A stretch of DNA of 9,528 nt from Patescibacteria group bacterium (GTDB taxonomy: Bacteria > Patescibacteriota > Patescibacteriia > UBA2591 > UBA6264): assembly GCA_018896315.1 (NCBI GenBank), contig JAHIMV010000147.1, positions 1 through 9,528 on the forward strand, given 5' to 3'. The first letter of the stretch is position 1, and each line of letters starts with the position of its first letter. Made by a program: the position numbers and the translations under genes. A model generated the notes under the pieces. That model was not told the DNA's origin, searched no databases, and worked only from the letters and a program-made list of their open reading frames with translations. Shown piece by piece: positions 1 to 5,520 of the stretch.

Positions 1-33
1 AAAGAAGAAAAGCCAAAAGAAGAAAATAAATAA
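1..33 (+). CDS. C-terminal tail of an upstream gene (partial)
   Basis: The first frame reads KEEKPKEENK and stops at TAA (31-33), 13 nt before the next start codon. A Lys/Glu-rich tail like this is common at the C-terminus of ribosomal and other nucleic-acid-binding proteins in AT-rich small genomes, but ten residues cannot identify a family. It lies on the same strand as, and very close to, the DUF3048 gene, so the two may be co-transcribed. A chance open frame at the window edge cannot be excluded. Confidence 0.4.
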   Translation, partial: KEEKPKEENK

Positions 34-46
34 TAAAAAAAAGCCT

Positions 47-1096
47 ATGTTGTTTAAATTAACCAAAACTTTTTGGCTAATAGCTTTAGGTCTTTTTTTT
101 ATTTTAATCTGGATTTTAATATTTTTTGTACAAAATAAACAAACACCTGTTTTAGAAACCTTAGAAAATATTCAGAAAGATGAATCAGTTGTTCAAATTG
201 AAGAAGTTCCATTAATAAAGATAGATGTTTCTTTAAAACAAGGAGAAGAGGCACAATTGCCAATTGCATTGGTTTTGGATAACTTTAGTGAATCTTGGCC
301 AACAGCCGGAGTTAATTTTGCCTCTATTGTCTACGAGATGCCAGTGGAAGCAGATATCACCCGCTTTTTAATGATTTTTAATCAAGAAGCTCTGCCGGAT
401 AAAATAGGACCAATTAGATCAGCTCGTCCTTATTTTGCTGAGCTGGCTGAAGAATACAGTGGTCTGTTTGTCCATGCTGGAGGCAGCCCTGACTTTTTAC
501 AAAAAGTAAAAGATAGAGAATATCAAATATATAATTTAGATGAAATCAGTGGTGATGGAAAATATTTTTGGCGGGATAATCAAAAAGATAAACCTCATAA
601 TATATATATTTCAAAAGAATTAATTACCCAAGTAATAGAAAACAAAAACCTGACCAATGAGTTAAAGTCAGATTTTATTCCTTGGCCGTACAATCAAATG
701 GATTTAATTGATGTCCAAGTAAATAATTTAATTGTTAAAATTGATTATCGAGAGCCAGTTATTTGGCAATTTGACAAAGAAAAACAAGCTTATTTACGTT
801 ATCAAAATGGAAAAGAATTTGTTGATGAAAAAGGGAGACAAGTGCAAACGCCCAATTTGATTATTCAAAAAACGAAAATCAAAGTTTTAGATACTATTGG
901 CCGCAGAGAGATTACCACCTTGGGTCAAGGTGAAGCACTTATTTTTCAAAAGGGTGTTTTAATTCAGGGAACTTGGCAAAAATTAGAAAAAAATAAAAGA
1001 ACTATATATTATAATTCTCAAGGGAAGGAAATAGAATTTTTACCCGGATCAATTTGGATAGAGATTGTTTCTAATAATCACCAGATTCTTTACTAA
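47..1096 (+). CDS. DUF3048 (YerB-like) domain protein, membrane-anchored
   Basis: A 349-aa protein with a short basic N-terminus and one hydrophobic segment (about residues 9-28), read as an uncleaved membrane anchor. No lipobox Cys is present, unlike Bacillus YerB, which is a lipoprotein. The N-terminal DUF3048 domain spans about residues 70-190, with VLDN (76-79), IVYE (94-97), ITRF (104-107), GPIRSARPYF (121-130), HAGGS (143-147), FWRD (174-177) and PHN (183-185). The C-terminal DUF3048 domain (about 225-342) has LRYQNG (250-255), GTW (308-310) and PGSIWIE (334-340 region). Length and both domains are complete. The domains should face outward, suggesting a cell-envelope role; the biochemical function of the family is not established. 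No Shine-Dalgarno sequence precedes the ATG. The stop codon directly abuts the stop of convergent prfA. Family assignment is firm, role unknown. Confidence 0.9.
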   Translation: MLFKLTKTFWLIALGLFFILIWILIFFVQNKQTPVLETLENIQKDESVVQIEEVPLIKIDVSLKQGEEAQLPIALVLDNFSESWPTAGVNFASIVYEMPVEADITRFLMIFNQEALPDKIGPIRSARPYFAELAEEYSGLFVHAGGSPDFLQKVKDREYQIYNLDEISGDGKYFWRDNQKDKPHNIYISKELITQVIENKNLTNELKSDFIPWPYNQMDLIDVQVNNLIVKIDYREPVIWQFDKEKQAYLRYQNGKEFVDEKGRQVQTPNLIIQKTKIKVLDTIGRREITTLGQGEALIFQKGVLIQGTWQKLEKNKRTIYYNSQGKEIEFLPGSIWIEIVSNNHQILY

Positions 1097-2137
1097 TTAT
1101 TTTTCTGTTTCCAAGTATTTAATAATCCGTTCTAAGCCGCCGTTTAGAATTTGTTCAAGGTCGTGCCATGATTTTTTAACTCTATGGTCAGTAACCCGGT
1201 CTTGAGGAAAATTATATGTTCTGATTTTTTCTGAACGATCACCAGTGCCAATATGGGACTGCCTTTTTATTTTTAGGTTTTTATGTTTTTTTTCCTCTTC
1301 AATAACGAGTAAACGCGAACGAAGAACAGTTAATGCTCTTTCTTTGTTTTGTTTCTGACTTCTTTCGTCCTGACAAGAAACAACTAAATCAGTAGGTAAG
1401 TGGGTAATTCTAATGGCTGTCTCATTTTTTTGAACGTTTTGTCCACCATGACCTGAAGCACGAAAAGTATCAATTTTAAGGTCGCCTGGATCTATATTTA
1501 TATCAATGAGATCAGCTTCGGGGAGAATAACAACCGAAGCAGCTGAAGTATGAAGGCGGCCGCTTTTTTCTGTTTCTGGAATACGTTGAACGCGATGAAC
1601 TCCGCTTTCATTTTTCAAAGCCTGATAAGCACCTTGTCCTCTAATTTCAAAAATTATTTCCTTAAATCCGCCAATGCTTGTGGGATGAGAAGAAATTATA
1701 TAAATTCCCCAGACTTTTCTTTCAGCATAGCGAGAATACATTCTAAATAAATCAGCTGCAAACAAGGCTGCTTCATTGCCACCTGTACCCGCTCTAATTT
1801 CAATGATAGCATTTTTTTTATCAATTTTACTCTGAGGCTTGGTTTGTTCTTTTATTTTCTCCTCTAATATTTTTTTATCTTTCTCTAGAAGTTTAACCTC
1901 TTTCTTGGCCAAATTAATCATATCAGTATTTAATTCTTCGTTTAAAAATTTTTCCGTGTTAAAGATTTTCTGATTAATCTCCTGTAATTGACGAAAATCC
2001 CTCATTAAATCTTTTAATTGATTGTATTTTTGAGAAATTTCTCTTAACTTTTCTGGATTATTATAAACATTAGGATCTTGTAATTGATCCTCTAAAGATT
2101 TAACTTGTTCTTTAAATTGATCAGCTTGATCTTGCAT
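1097..2137 (-). CDS. prfA: Peptide chain release factor 1 (RF1)
   Basis: A 346-aa class I release factor that recognises UAA and UAG in the ribosomal A site and triggers peptidyl-tRNA hydrolysis. The N-terminal part is a coiled coil (about residues 1-100). The RF-1 domain contains IRAGTGGNEA (114-123), the stop-recognition tripeptide P-E-T (187-189, the PxT of RF1, where RF2 has SPF) and the catalytic GGQ loop (231-233, in SGHGGQNV). The C-terminal half, with TGDRSEKIRTYNFPQDRVTDHR, is typical. Length is close to the usual 355-360 aa. It lies downstream of rpmE on the same strand, the common rpmE-prfA order, but the usual next gene prmC is absent: the frame ends flush against the convergent DUF3048 gene. 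No Shine-Dalgarno sequence precedes the ATG, and a strongly structured 182-nt spacer ends about 4 nt upstream of it. Confidence 0.97.
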   Translation of the reverse strand: MQDQADQFKEQVKSLEDQLQDPNVYNNPEKLREISQKYNQLKDLMRDFRQLQEINQKIFNTEKFLNEELNTDMINLAKKEVKLLEKDKKILEEKIKEQTKPQSKIDKKNAIIEIRAGTGGNEAALFAADLFRMYSRYAERKVWGIYIISSHPTSIGGFKEIIFEIRGQGAYQALKNESGVHRVQRIPETEKSGRLHTSAASVVILPEADLIDINIDPGDLKIDTFRASGHGGQNVQKNETAIRITHLPTDLVVSCQDERSQKQNKERALTVLRSRLLVIEEEKKHKNLKIKRQSHIGTGDRSEKIRTYNFPQDRVTDHRVKKSWHDLEQILNGGLERIIKYLETEK

Positions 2138-2141
2138 ATGC

Positions 2142-2193
2142 CAAATTTGTTAAAATTTTAGAGCGCAGCGAATTAAATTTTATTAGAAATTTG
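2142..2193 (-). other. AT-rich hairpin just upstream of prfA
   Basis: Two stacked stems are visible: 2142-2148 (CAAATTT) with 2187-2193 (AAATTTG), and 2151-2158 (TAAAATTT) with 2175-2182 (AAATTTTA). They leave a 16-nt apical loop at 2159-2174 containing GAGCGCAGCG. On the minus strand the structure ends 4 nt before the prfA ATG, so it could occlude or present the start. AT-only stems arise easily by chance in such DNA, so this is the weakest of the three structures in this spacer. Confidence 0.35.
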
Positions 2194-2196
2194 AGC

Positions 2197-2254
2197 ACCC
2201 TGTTAAATGCCGCCCTGCGGCAATTTCGCTAAAAGCGAAATTATTTAACAGGGT
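2197..2254. repeat. Perfect three-way-junction palindromic element
   Basis: The outer stem is a perfect 12-bp inverted repeat: ACCCTGTTAAAT (2197-2208) with ATTTAACAGGGT (2243-2254). It encloses two abutting perfect hairpins: GCCGC-CCT-GCGGC (2209-2221) and AATTTCGCT-AAA-AGCGAAATT (2222-2242). The three helices (12, 5 and 9 bp) meet with no unpaired base, so 52 of 58 nt are paired. Neither strand has a T-run after the element, so it is not an intrinsic terminator. It lies inside the presumed rpmE-prfA transcript and resembles a REP/MITE-type palindromic unit or a structured RNA domain. The base pairing is directly visible; the function is unknown. Confidence 0.8.
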
Positions 2255-2258
2255 AAAG

Positions 2259-2316
2259 GTTTTGTTACTGAATTTTCTGCTCCGCCAACTGGCGGATTGA
2301 AAATATCAGACAAAAC
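2259..2316 (-). other. Long bulged hairpin directly 3' of rpmE
   Basis: Consecutive helices are GTTTTGT (2259-2265) with ACAAAAC (2310-2316); CTGA (2268-2271) with TCAG (2306-2309); ATTTTC (2272-2277) with GAAAAT (2299-2304), leaving A2305 bulged; and TCCGCC (2281-2286) with GGCGGA (2291-2296), closed by the loop AACT. About 23 bp form in 58 nt. On the minus strand it begins 3 nt after the rpmE stop codon. No U-tract follows it, so a stabilising or processing structure at the 3' end of the rpmE message is more likely than termination. Confidence 0.6.
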
Positions 2317-2319
2317 TCT

Positions 2320-2574
2320 TTACTTCGTTTTATTCTTTTTAGTTTTATCCTTAATATTCTTTTTTAAAGCAGAAGATTTAGCCAGCATTTTTTCATATCT
2401 TTCTAGTCTTCCAGCTGTATCAATGAATTTCTGTTTACCAGTATAAAGAGGATGACAATTTGAGCATATTTCCACTTCGGTTAGTTTTTGAGTTGAGCCC
2501 ACAGTAAATTCAGCGCCGCAGGCACATTTAATTTTTGCTTTTGGATAATATTTTGGATGAATACCCTGTTTCAT
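2320..2574 (-). CDS. rpmE: 50S ribosomal protein L31, zinc-binding form
   Basis: An 84-aa protein of the large ribosomal subunit that helps bridge the subunits at the central protuberance. From the chosen ATG it begins MKQGIHPKYYP, the family's standard N-terminus. A GTG three codons upstream (2581-2583) would add M-I-F and is less likely. It is the C+ form: Cys17 and Cys19 (CAC) plus Cys37 and Cys40 (CSNC) form the zinc site. HPLYTGKQKF (41-50) is the L31 signature. The C-terminus is a Lys-rich tail of about 20 residues, slightly longer than usual. It is the first gene of an rpmE-prfA pair, with a candidate promoter 35-60 nt upstream and a long hairpin right after its stop. No Shine-Dalgarno sequence is visible. 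Confidence 0.95.
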   Translation of the reverse strand: MKQGIHPKYYPKAKIKCACGAEFTVGSTQKLTEVEICSNCHPLYTGKQKFIDTAGRLERYEKMLAKSSALKKNIKDKTKKNKTK

Positions 2575-2609
2575 AAAAATCACTTTAACAATTTAACAAC
2601 TCAATAAAA

Positions 2610-2637
2610 ATTTTAGCAGGAATAATAAAAAAAGCAA
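2610..2637 (-). promoter_or_regulatory. Candidate sigma-70-type promoter for rpmE-prfA
   Basis: Reading the minus strand, TTGCTT (2637-2632) is followed after 16 nt by TAAAAT (2615-2610). The -10 box matches consensus at 5 of 6 positions; the -35 box matches less well. It would start the transcript near 2603, about 30 nt before the rpmE ATG. In DNA this AT-rich such matches are frequent, so position relative to the gene is the main support. Confidence 0.35.
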
Positions 2638-2658
2638 GAGATAGTTTATTTTGTTTGC

Positions 2659-2703
2659 CCTCCGTCACTTTTATTTCAAAAGTGATGGGGGTTTTCTTTT
2701 TTT
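2659..2703 (+). terminator. Rho-independent terminator upstream of rpsB
   Basis: A 14-bp stem pairs 2659-2672 with 2678-2691 around the 5-nt loop ATTTC. The inner 8 bp (TCACTTTT with AAAAGTGA) are perfect; the outer part is G/C-rich with two G-U pairs. The right arm ends in GGGGG and runs directly into TTTTCTTTTTTT (2692-2703). This is a textbook intrinsic terminator on the plus strand only; the minus strand has no T-run. No plus-strand gene lies between it and the convergent prfA/rpmE block, so it may attenuate an rpsB leader, end a small RNA, or block antisense transcription. Confidence 0.8.
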
Positions 2704-2719
2704 ATAATTATGTTAATAT
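2703..2719 (+). promoter_or_regulatory. Candidate -10 elements for rpsB-tsf
   Basis: Directly after the terminator's T-run are TATAAT (2703-2708) and TGTTAATAT (2711-2719), the latter with extended -10 form (TG-N-TAATAT). No good -35 box sits 17 nt upstream. A start near 2726 would leave about 37 nt of leader before the rpsB ATG. Position is sensible, sequence support is modest. Confidence 0.3.
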
Positions 2720-2762
2720 AAATTCATATCATTAAAGTCTAATTTTTAATCTATTTAAGTTT

Positions 2763-3485
2763 ATGGAGAAAAAGCAAGCAAAATTTAATAAAGTTAAAAT
2801 GCCTTCTACTGATGAACTAGCTAAAGCAGGTGTGCATTTGGGTCATCATAAGACTAAACGTTCACCTAAAATGGAACCATATATTTATGGGGTGAAAAAT
2901 AATATTAATATTATTGATTTAGATAAAACAGTAGAAAAACTTCAACTAGCTGTTAATTTTCTTACAGAGCTGGCTAGTCAGGGAGGAGTTGTTTTATTTG
3001 TAGGGACTAAACCAGCTGCCAAAGATATAATTCAAAAATCAGCTCAAGAAATAGGAGCCCCGTTTGTTGTTGAACATTGGTTGGGTGGAACCTTAACCAA
3101 TTTTTCTACTATTTCTGAATTAATGAAAAAATTAAATAAAATGACAGAAGAGAAAAAGCAAGGAGGCTGGGAAAAATATTCTAAAAAAGAGCAGTTAGAA
3201 ATAAAAAAGAAATTAAATCGTTTAGAAAAAATGGTAGGAGGAATGAGAGAGATAAACAAAAAGCCAGACGCCATTTATGTAATTGATTTACAAAAAGAAA
3301 AAACAGCTATTCGTGAAGCCAGGCGGTCAAAAGTACCAGTAATTGCTTTAGTTGATACAAATTCCAATCCTGAATTGGTTGATTGGCCAATTCCTGGAAA
3401 CGATGACGCAGTTAAATCAATTGAGTTGATTACTAGTTTAGTGGCTGAGGCTATTGAACAGGGGAGAAAAAAAATAAAAAATTAA
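2763..3485 (+). CDS. rpsB: 30S ribosomal protein S2
   Basis: A 240-aa small-subunit protein that binds late in assembly, near the mRNA exit side of the 30S head. Characteristic stretches are AGVHLGHH (22-29), SPKMEPYIYG (33-42), VVLFVGTKPAA (75-85), EHWLGGTLTNFSTI (103-117 region) and PDAIYVIDLQKEKTAIREA (168-186), followed by VPVIALVDTNSNPELVDWPIPGND in the C-terminal half, which binds near 16S rRNA. Length is normal. The 12-residue Lys-rich lead could be removed by starting at the internal Met13 (2799), since many S2 proteins begin near the TDELAKAG segment; neither start has a Shine-Dalgarno sequence. It heads the conserved rpsB-tsf pair, 110 bp ahead of tsf, behind an intrinsic terminator. 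Confidence 0.96.
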   Translation: MEKKQAKFNKVKMPSTDELAKAGVHLGHHKTKRSPKMEPYIYGVKNNINIIDLDKTVEKLQLAVNFLTELASQGGVVLFVGTKPAAKDIIQKSAQEIGAPFVVEHWLGGTLTNFSTISELMKKLNKMTEEKKQGGWEKYSKKEQLEIKKKLNRLEKMVGGMREINKKPDAIYVIDLQKEKTAIREARRSKVPVIALVDTNSNPELVDWPIPGNDDAVKSIELITSLVAEAIEQGRKKIKN

Positions 3486-3498
3486 ATTAGGGATTAGG

Positions 3499-3530
3499 TA
3501 ATCGGGTAATCGGGTAATCGGGTAATCGGG
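3499..3530 (+). repeat. Four tandem copies of TAATCGGG
   Basis: Four perfect 8-bp copies (3499-3506, 3507-3514, 3515-3522, 3523-3530) are preceded by degenerate relatives (TTAGGGATTAGG, 3487-3498). They start 13 bp after the rpsB stop. G-runs of three spaced five bases apart are visible on the plus strand, so a G-quadruplex in the rpsB-tsf mRNA is possible. There are no CRISPR-like spacers. Confidence 0.9.
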
Positions 3531-3540
3531 ATAAAAAATA

Positions 3541-3595
3541 ATTTTACATTTTAATTTGTCATTTTTCATTTTGATTTTTAAATTTTACATTTTTT
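3541..3595 (+). repeat. T-rich, nearly G-free leader of tsf
   Basis: Built from variants of ATTTTACATTTT, which occurs exactly at 3541-3552 and 3582-3593, with TCATTTTTCATTTTG between. Only two G residues occur in 55 nt. It abuts the tsf ATG and contains no ribosome-binding sequence. The mRNA here would be unstructured and U-rich, which could itself favour initiation without a Shine-Dalgarno sequence. Confidence 0.6.
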
Positions 3596-4426
3596 ATGGT
3601 GAATCTAAAATTAGTGCAAAAACTTCGTCAAACATCTGGGGTCGGAATTCTTGATTGTCAAAAAGCCATTAAAGAATCTAAAGGTGACTTAGAAAAAGCA
3701 TTTGAGATATTAAGAAAAAAAGGCATTGCTAAAGCGGCCAAAAGAGATAGTCGAAAAACCAGTGTTGGGATTATTAAATTTTTTGTCACCCAAGATAATC
3801 AAGAAGGATATATAGTAAGTGTTAATTCAGAAACTGATTTTGCTGCTCAGAGCGAGCGTTTTCAAAAATTTTCCGAAAATATCCTAGTTTTTATAAAAAA
3901 AGAAAAACCACAAAATCTAGAAGAATTAAATAAAAAATTCAAAGATGAAATAGATAATGTGGAGGGGGTTATTGGAGAACGAATAGAAATAGGTAATTAC
4001 GGAGTCTTAAAAGGAGACCTTATTACTGGCTATTCGCATATGGATGGAAAAATTGGCGTATTGGTTTCACTTGATTTTGAAGGTGATATAAAGGCTTATA
4101 AAGATGAATTAAATAAATTAGCTCACGAAATTGCCCTACAAATTACTGCTCTTAATCCTGGTTGGATCTCTGAAAAAGAAGTTCCTCAAGAAGTTATTAA
4201 AAAGGAAAAACAAATTTATCAAGCTAATATTGATAAAAACAAACCATCCCAGATTGTGGAAAAAATATTACAGGGTCAAATACAAAAATTCTATAAAGAA
4301 AATTGTCTTTTATTACAAGCTTTTATTAAAGATGATTCATTGACCATTCAGGATTTAATCCAACAAAAAATTAATAAGATCGGTAAAAATATTCAAGTAA
4401 AAAAATTTATCAGGTTTTCTTTGTAG
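3596..4426 (+). CDS. tsf: Translation elongation factor Ts
   Basis: A 276-aa nucleotide-exchange factor that releases GDP from EF-Tu. The N-terminal UBA-like domain (about residues 3-45) reads VQKLRQTSGVGILDCQKAI and GDLEKAFEILRKKGIAKA. The EF-Tu-contact motif is SETDFAAQSERF (78-89); the usual form is close to CETDFVA, so Cys and Val are replaced here, but T-D-F (80-82) is intact. The dimerisation/core domain includes LAHEIALQITALNPGW (175-190) with a following EVP, then NKPSQIVEKILQGQIQKFYK and LLLQAFIKDDSLTIQDL. The end FIRFSL is the family's normal C-terminus. ATG at 3596 is followed by GTG; the first matches the usual start. It is the only gene here ending in TAG; the other nine visible stops are TAA. 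Likely co-transcribed with rpsB. Confidence 0.96.
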   Translation: MVNLKLVQKLRQTSGVGILDCQKAIKESKGDLEKAFEILRKKGIAKAAKRDSRKTSVGIIKFFVTQDNQEGYIVSVNSETDFAAQSERFQKFSENILVFIKKEKPQNLEELNKKFKDEIDNVEGVIGERIEIGNYGVLKGDLITGYSHMDGKIGVLVSLDFEGDIKAYKDELNKLAHEIALQITALNPGWISEKEVPQEVIKKEKQIYQANIDKNKPSQIVEKILQGQIQKFYKENCLLLQAFIKDDSLTIQDLIQQKINKIGKNIQVKKFIRFSL

Positions 4427-4431
4427 AATTT

Positions 4432-4490
4432 AAAGCTCTGGGTAGAGCCTCAAGCTTTCACTCCGCGGCATCCGTTTTTGCCGTCGCCCA
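4432..4490. repeat. GC-rich palindromic island after tsf
   Basis: A patch far richer in G+C than its surroundings carries GCTCT-GGGT-AGAGC (4435-4448), an alternative outer pairing AAAGCT (4432-4437) with AGCTTT (4453-4458), and CGGCA (4466-4470) with TGCCG (4479-4483). No T-run follows the first hairpin, so it is a poor terminator. Its composition and compact hairpins suggest a dispersed intergenic element or its remnant; only one copy is in the window. Confidence 0.45.
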
Positions 4491-4538
4491 CTAAATGGAA
4501 AAATAGAAAATAGTAATAGAAAATAATGAAGAGAATTG

Positions 4539-4618
4539 CTGATTGTTAATTGCTAATTATTAGGAAAGCTATTATTGTTTATTATACTAACAATCAACAA
4601 TAAACAATTAACAATTAG
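4539..4618. repeat. Inverted repeat with competing stems upstream of the PSP1 gene
   Basis: ATTGTTAATTG (4542-4552) is the exact complement of CAATTAACAAT (4605-4615), extended outward to about 14 bp with one G-U pair. A second inverted pair, ATTGTTTATT (4574-4583) with AATAAACAAT (4599-4608), shares bases 4605-4608 with the first, so the two full stems cannot form together. The left half is G/T-rich and the right half A/C-rich, both built from short words (ATTGTT; AACAAT). The spacer 4427-4684 contains no gene. Confidence 0.6.
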
Positions 4619-4635
4619 TCCAGTTTATATATAAC
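4608..4635 (+). promoter_or_regulatory. Candidate promoter for the PSP1-DJ-1 operon
   Basis: TTAACA (4608-4613) and TATAAC (4630-4635) are separated by 16 nt, each matching the sigma-70 consensus at 5 of 6 positions. A start near 4642 would place the AATGTTCT array exactly in the 5' leader. The -35 box overlaps the right arm of the inverted repeat. Confidence 0.35.
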
Positions 4636-4643
4636 CATTTTCA

Positions 4644-4684
4644 AATGTTCTAATGTTCTAATGTTCTAATGTTAAAATGTTAAA
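4644..4684 (+). repeat. 8-bp tandem array running into the PSP1 start codon
   Basis: Three copies of AATGTTCT (4644-4667) and two of AATGTTAA (4668-4683) are followed by AATGATC, so the start ATG of the next gene (4685-4687) occupies the sixth unit's ATG position. Each unit supplies an ATG in a rotating frame: the first three read Met-Phe-stop, the fourth Met-Leu-Lys-Cys-stop, and the fifth Met-Leu-Lys-stop, overlapping the true start as ATGA (4685-4688). Confidence 0.9.
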
Positions 4685-5512
4685 ATGATCATTGTTTTTG
4701 TTCAATTAGCTCCTTGGGATTCCCCTTATACTTTAATGCAAGTACGGGGAGGAGAATTGGTTGAAAAAAATCAATTTAAGGTTAATGATTATTTAATTAT
4801 TAAAACAGATTTAGGTACAGATTTAGGTAAGGTTATTAAAATTGAAGAAAAATCAAAAGAAGAAGACGATCAACAACAGAAAAATTTTATCCTTAGAAAA
4901 GCTAATTCTCGTGACCTTGAGAAATTAAAGGAAAAAAATAAGCATAAAAAGAAAATTCTTAAAAAATGTGAGCAGTTAGTCAAAAAAAGAAAGCTGTCTA
5001 TGAAAGTCATTGATGCTCATTTTAGTTTTGATGGAAGTAAAATTATTTTTGCCTTTACGTCTCCTAGTAGGATAGATTTTCGTCTTTTGGTTAAAGATTT
5101 AGTTCAGGAGTTTCATAAGTCAATCAGGATGCACCAAGTAGGAGCTCGTCAAGAAACTGGTTTAGCCGGAGACGCTGGACCATGTGGTCGCTCACTTTGT
5201 TGCCTAGCTTTTTTAAAAAAGTTAGGTCATGTTACCACAGAAATGATGTTTGATCAACAGCTTGCTCAACGTGGACCAGAGCGCTTGTCTGGAATTTGTG
5301 GAAGACTTAAATGTTGTTTAGCCTTTGAAAATGAAATGTATAAAGATTTAAAAGAAAAGCTGCCTGCTCTAGGAGAAAAGGTTAAGACTAAAAAAGGAAA
5401 TGGTAAAGTAGTTGATTGGCACATTTTAAAACAAACAGTGATGGTTGAAATAATAGATGAGAAAGAAAAACAAAAAATAATTATTGAGGTTCCGATTGAC
5501 GAAATTATGTAA
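4685..5512 (+). CDS. PSP1-domain protein (RicT/YaaT-like)
   Basis: A 275-aa cytosolic protein. The N-terminal part (about 1-60) is a small beta domain (LIIKTDLGTDLGKVI, 37-51) followed by a charged helix (58-105). The PSP1 core (about 105-220) includes AHFSFDGSKIIFAFTS, RIDFRLLVKDLVQEF, IRMHQVGARQETGLAGDAGPCGR and SGICGRLKCCLAFE. Cys167, 172, 173 (CGRSLCC) and 205, 210, 211 (CGRLKCC) are the conserved cluster. The C-terminus (225-270) resembles a KOW-like fold. In Bacillus the homologue RicT joins RicA and RicF in an iron-sulphur complex that promotes RNase Y-dependent mRNA maturation; no RicA or RicF gene is visible here, so that role is inferred. The ATG lies inside an 8-bp tandem array and has no Shine-Dalgarno sequence. 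The DJ-1 gene follows after 8 bp. Confidence 0.92.
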   Translation: MIIVFVQLAPWDSPYTLMQVRGGELVEKNQFKVNDYLIIKTDLGTDLGKVIKIEEKSKEEDDQQQKNFILRKANSRDLEKLKEKNKHKKKILKKCEQLVKKRKLSMKVIDAHFSFDGSKIIFAFTSPSRIDFRLLVKDLVQEFHKSIRMHQVGARQETGLAGDAGPCGRSLCCLAFLKKLGHVTTEMMFDQQLAQRGPERLSGICGRLKCCLAFENEMYKDLKEKLPALGEKVKTKKGNGKVVDWHILKQTVMVEIIDEKEKQKIIIEVPIDEIM

Positions 5513-5520
5513 AGAATTAT

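Noticed and set aside
1550..1750. Open frame of 66 codons antisense to prfA
   Set aside because: It lies fully inside the well-conserved prfA coding sequence and its product matches nothing recognisable; it is a shadow of the real gene.
2161..2316. tRNA or tRNA-like gene in the structured spacer
   Set aside because: The three-way junction lacks a TTCGA-type arm, an anticodon arm and an acceptor-CCA layout, and its loops are only 3 nt.
3499..3530. CRISPR-like direct repeats
   Set aside because: Units are 8 bp, contiguous, with no spacers and no cas genes nearby; this is a simple tandem repeat.
4131..4343. Second plus-strand frame inside tsf
   Set aside because: It overlaps the conserved C-terminal part of EF-Ts in another frame; its Lys/Leu-rich product is what AT-rich shadow frames give.
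4435..4458. Rho-independent terminator after tsf
   Set aside because: The hairpin is followed by CACTCCGCGG, not a T-run, on the plus strand.
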